A DNA stretch of 64,000 nucleotides from Allodiplogaster sudhausi (lineage: Eukaryota; Nematoda; Chromadorea; Rhabditida; Diplogasteridae), in NCBI GenBank assembly GCA_945643635.1, contig CALZFC010000249.1, positions 147,501 to 211,500 of the forward strand, given 5' to 3'. Below the pieces are notes generated by a model. That model was given only the letters and a program-made list of their open reading frames with translations, was not told where the DNA came from and made no database searches. Below, one piece after another: positions 60,621 through 64,000 of the stretch (position 1 is the stretch's first letter; every line of letters begins with the position of its first letter). The position numbers and the translations under genes are program-made.

Positions 60621-63600
60621 ATGCGTCTCTTGGTATGTTTCCTGCTTTCTCTTCTTCTTCTTCTTCCGATTGCGACTGCTCGGCCCTCCAGTATTTCTGG
60701 TAAGCAAATCAACAAAAATAAGCTTTCAAAGTTTGAAACTGTTGAAAATATAAGAGAGAGAGGAGAGATATTAGGGATATAGAAAAAAGAGAGAGAGAGA
60801 GATAGAGAGAAAGAGCAGAAAGTGATGGAAGTAGAATAAATGTCGTTTTGTGCAACTAAAATTTTGCCTGATCACGTGATTTAGATCTACTAGAATTGGT
60901 CGGGAAAATTCAAATATATTAGGGTAGAGTTTTGTGCTAGTTGAATCGATTTTGCTCTATTTCTTTGTCGGAGACACAGAAGTCATGAAGAATATGTATA
61001 GATAAAGCTTTTGTACATCGTTATGTGCTATAGATGCGATATTTCCGATCAGATGTTGATGATCATTCATCACTTCAGCTTTGCGAGGACCAACCAATTT
61101 TCTAATAAATTAAATATTCATACGTATCTGCCGTTCAATCAATTAATAATATCTTAATAACAGTAAAATTTCAAAAAATTTCATACTTTCTCTTCCTATG
61201 ATATTTTCAAGCCGCGCAGACATCTGGCACTTGTAAGGCATGTACGCTTCTCGTCGAGATTCTGCACAATCTATGGGGTGATCGTCTCATCGAGGACTGC
61301 CTTGGAGAGCTGGTAGGAAAATAAGGAGAGAAAGAAAGAGAGATCTATTAGGGAAAGAGAGAGATAGAGAGCGAGAGATAAATAAATAGGGAGAGAAAAG
61401 CTGAAATTGTTAATTGAGATAGCGAGGACAATTAGGAAAATCAAGAGTTACAGATGGAGAAAGAGAAGCAGGAGAAAGCTAGCTGTCATTGCAGATCGGC
61501 TACATGTGTGAAGAGCTCAAGCTTGAAGATAACTTTGTCTGCAAGGGAATCGGCACTAACTTTGAGGTGGCATTTATATATATATATATAAATATATGTA
61601 TATTTTAGTCAATTGTGCGAATGTCGTAAGTTGGAAATAAAAATTAAGCAAATATTATTGAAAAGCGTGAGACGCGTGTGTTGTATTTTCTCCAAAAGTT
61701 TGTTTTAAAATATGTCTATATTTGCATAATCACATGTGTTTGATTTACATTATATGTACACAACATTTATCTTTTAGAAATAACAAATATTAATAAAGAT
61801 GAACAATAAAAATAATATACATATGTATAGTACATATGAAAAGGAGGAAATCACATTTTCTAATTTAAAAAAAATCAATGAATAGTTAAATAAAATAATA
61901 TTAATTAATTATTCAACAACAATTCTCAAAAAGGAGGAGATTCAATACGTGGTCGGCGAGTTGGTGGTCGAGCCATCGCAACTCTGCGGTCTGCTCATCC
62001 ACGAATATGGCACCTTCATCGATCCATTCAATGCCACGTGGCATATCGAGCTGCCCGGCGGGAAACCGCCGCATAAGGAACTGCCGCCGCCGTCGGTCTG
62101 CCGGATTTTTTTTCTCTCTCCCTCTTACCTCTCTCTTTCTCTTCTCTCTCTCACTCTCAATCTCTCTAACTCTTCATCCAAAGAAGTTTTTTTTGCAAAT
62201 CAGAAGCCGGCCAAATTCATTGATAGCATCTAGCTTTCATAAGGAAATTAACAACCAACCCCCCCCCCCCAACAAGTCTCTTTCCGTGCCCAGAGAGCCA
62301 AGCCGACCCTGCGCGTCCTGCACCTCACCGATCTGCACGTCGACCGAGAGTACACGCCGGGCGAAGAGGCCGAGTGCGGCGAGCCGCAGTGCTGTCGCAA
62401 GCCGTTTGACCCCGATGTCTAATATTTCTAATAAATTTTTAGGTTTAAAAAAATAATTTTTTAAACATAATTTTTTAAATGTAGATCATACACAATATTA
62501 AATCAATTAACATGCGCGCAATTTCAGGAGACAAAACGCTCGCGAGGCGCCGTTAAGGTCTGTTCATTTATTATACGTCGTTCTTCTCCCAACGAATTCT
62601 TTCTCTTCTTCTCCACTTTTTTCAAATTTCAATCCTCCTTATCCTTGTTTTTTAAATTTCCCGCTAATCCTCCTTCTGCTCCTGCACAGATGCCCGCCGG
62701 CTACTGGGGAACTGTCGCCTCGTGCGATGTGCCGTATTGGCTGCTCACTGCAGCACTCGATCACATCGCTGCGACGCATACGGATGTACATACATACGTG
62801 CAATTGGAAAGAACCGAGAAAACCCCAGTTTGAAATGGCGCGCTTTCCCCCCGAATAACGGATGATAAGAGTATCCATATATCAAAAGAAGATTATGATT
62901 GAGTTTTATGATCTAAGAAGGAAAAAAACTTATTTTATAAAAATGAAGAGTACATAAGATATTAATGAGCAAAAGGGGATTGAAATTATGTTTATTGTGT
63001 AACTAAAACTATTAGTTCAACGGCTAAGTAATTACTCTTTATTAAGCTGGATTACGTCGTAGTCTCCGGCGACCTCGAGTCGCATGCAATCAACGAGTAC
63101 ACAAAGGAGCGACACCAAGTATGGCGAGCCACTTATCCACCATGTACATGCATACAGTACAACCAACATCCTATGAATAATTTGCTTCGGCTTTTTTTAA
63201 ATTAATCATGGCACATTGGGACTCGATCCGCATCCCCTCCTACTATAGTTAATTTCAACTGAGTAATCGGACAACTTCATTCTCATGGAATTACTCTAAT
63301 TTATTTAGCACTGTTTATTTGTTTGAGACGAAGATGCGCTAAACCATCTCACCTGGTAGTTTTGTGCATTCATTAATTACTCTAAGGTAAATGAAATGTT
63401 TCCAATAATATTTGATAGGTCAGTGAAATCGGGCGGAATTTAATAATAAATTAAATTTGAATATTTAAATATCTATAACAAGTGTAAACTTGGTCTCATG
63501 CTCTCTCTCTCTCTCTCTCACTCTTTCGCTCATCTGTCCGGCAAAAAGGCGCGAATTCAAATGCGAGTTTTTATCTCCTTTAAGGCGCTCATCCGCAACA

Positions 63601-64000
63601 TCTCCGATACGGTTCGCGCCCGTTTCCGTGTGCCCGTCCTCTTTGCCGTTGGCAATCACGAAGACGTACCAATCGATAGGTCAGCTGGAATTAAAATACT
63701 TCGTTTTTTTTCGCTAATGGCCCATAGTGTGAACAGATATTACTTTGTTAAGCATACCATAAAGCCGAAATGCATTTTTTATGAAAAAAAAATTTTTTTT
63801 TTAAGTGCCCGTTGACTTTCATGTTCCATTATATTTCGCAGTCCCCAGAAACGCGTGTAAAACAGCGAGGGATTATGAGGCATTCAAGTGTTGCGGCGAT
63901 TTGAACTGACATTTCCTTGTTCTTTTATCCTCTTCAAGGGAGCCATTTACAGTTTCGCGCCCCACTTTGTGCCCGAGAAGTTCCACATGGACTGGCTCTA
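60621..64000 (+). CDS. asm: acid sphingomyelinase (secreted/lysosomal), 3' end beyond window
   Basis: Exons: 60621-60699, 61212-61312, 61495-61566, 61934-62095, 62294-62416, 62528-62551, 62690-62785, 63047-63118, 63585-63679, 63953-64000 (continues). All phases agree. MRLLVCFLLSLLLLLPIATA is a signal peptide. Exons 2-4 form a saposin-B domain (GTCKACTLLVEIL, EDCLGEL, MCEELKLEDNFVCKGI, LCGLL), which presents lipid. The metallophosphoesterase domain follows with LHLTDLHVDREY (metal ligands Asp and His), ECGEPQCCR, AGYWGTVASCDVP, VVSGDLESHA (GD motif), FAVGNHEDVP (GNHE), then SFAPHFVPEKFHMDWL. This is the order in C. elegans and human acid sphingomyelinases, which cleave sphingomyelin to ceramide and phosphocholine using zinc. 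The catalytic C-terminal histidines lie outside the window. The exon 4 donor (TCG|GTCTGC) and acceptor are weak but keep frame. TC- and GA-rich tracts occupy introns 1, 2 and 4. Confidence 0.9.

Overview
The window looks like nuclear DNA from a nematode. Genes are split into short, GC-rich exons (wobble positions rich in G/C). They are separated by AT-rich introns that mostly end in TTTCAG-type acceptors. Three degenerate loci encode seven-transmembrane (7TM) receptors of the nematode chemosensory (Str/Sri/Srh-like) kind. Exons were joined by eye from splice sites, reading phase and family resemblance; no alignment or expression data were available.

Region by region. 1-2 kb is mostly (GA)n/(TC)n microsatellite. 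2.1-12.5 kb (+) holds an 11-exon SH3BP5/REI-type gene (Rab11 exchange factor family) with long microsatellite-filled introns and a small inverted-repeat element in one intron. 14.2-20.1 kb carries a PDZ-like gene (-), broken copies of that gene and of SH3BP5 exons, a minisatellite, and a small secreted-protein gene fragment. 20.6-27.3 kb is a roughly 1-kb-period array of palindromic units, with two more SH3BP5 exon copies embedded. 28-29.4 kb has orphan exons on the minus strand.

30.3-34.2 kb (-) holds the most complete unrecognised gene: nine exons whose phases agree end to end, giving 781 residues with two copies of a three-exon module and three copies of an internal domain. A shorter paralogue lies at 35.2-36.2 kb. 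36.9-38.7, 49.9-50.1, 51.5-54.6 and 57.0-58.6 kb are degenerate 7TM loci. One of them is split by a 1.44-kb foldback element flanked by TA.

38.9-49.5 kb is an ornithine decarboxylase (ODC)-like complex. An almost complete plus-strand gene and an internally deleted minus-strand copy lie head to head around four copies of a 5' module, with loose exon relics. The ODC-like proteins lack several residues needed for decarboxylation, so an antizyme-inhibitor-like role is possible. 60.6-64.0 kb (+) is the 5' part of an acid sphingomyelinase gene that runs off the window.

Only the SH3BP5-like gene, the acid sphingomyelinase gene, the nine-exon gene and perhaps the ODC-like and PDZ-like genes look functional. 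Much of the rest records repeated local duplication, inversion and insertion of foldback DNA.
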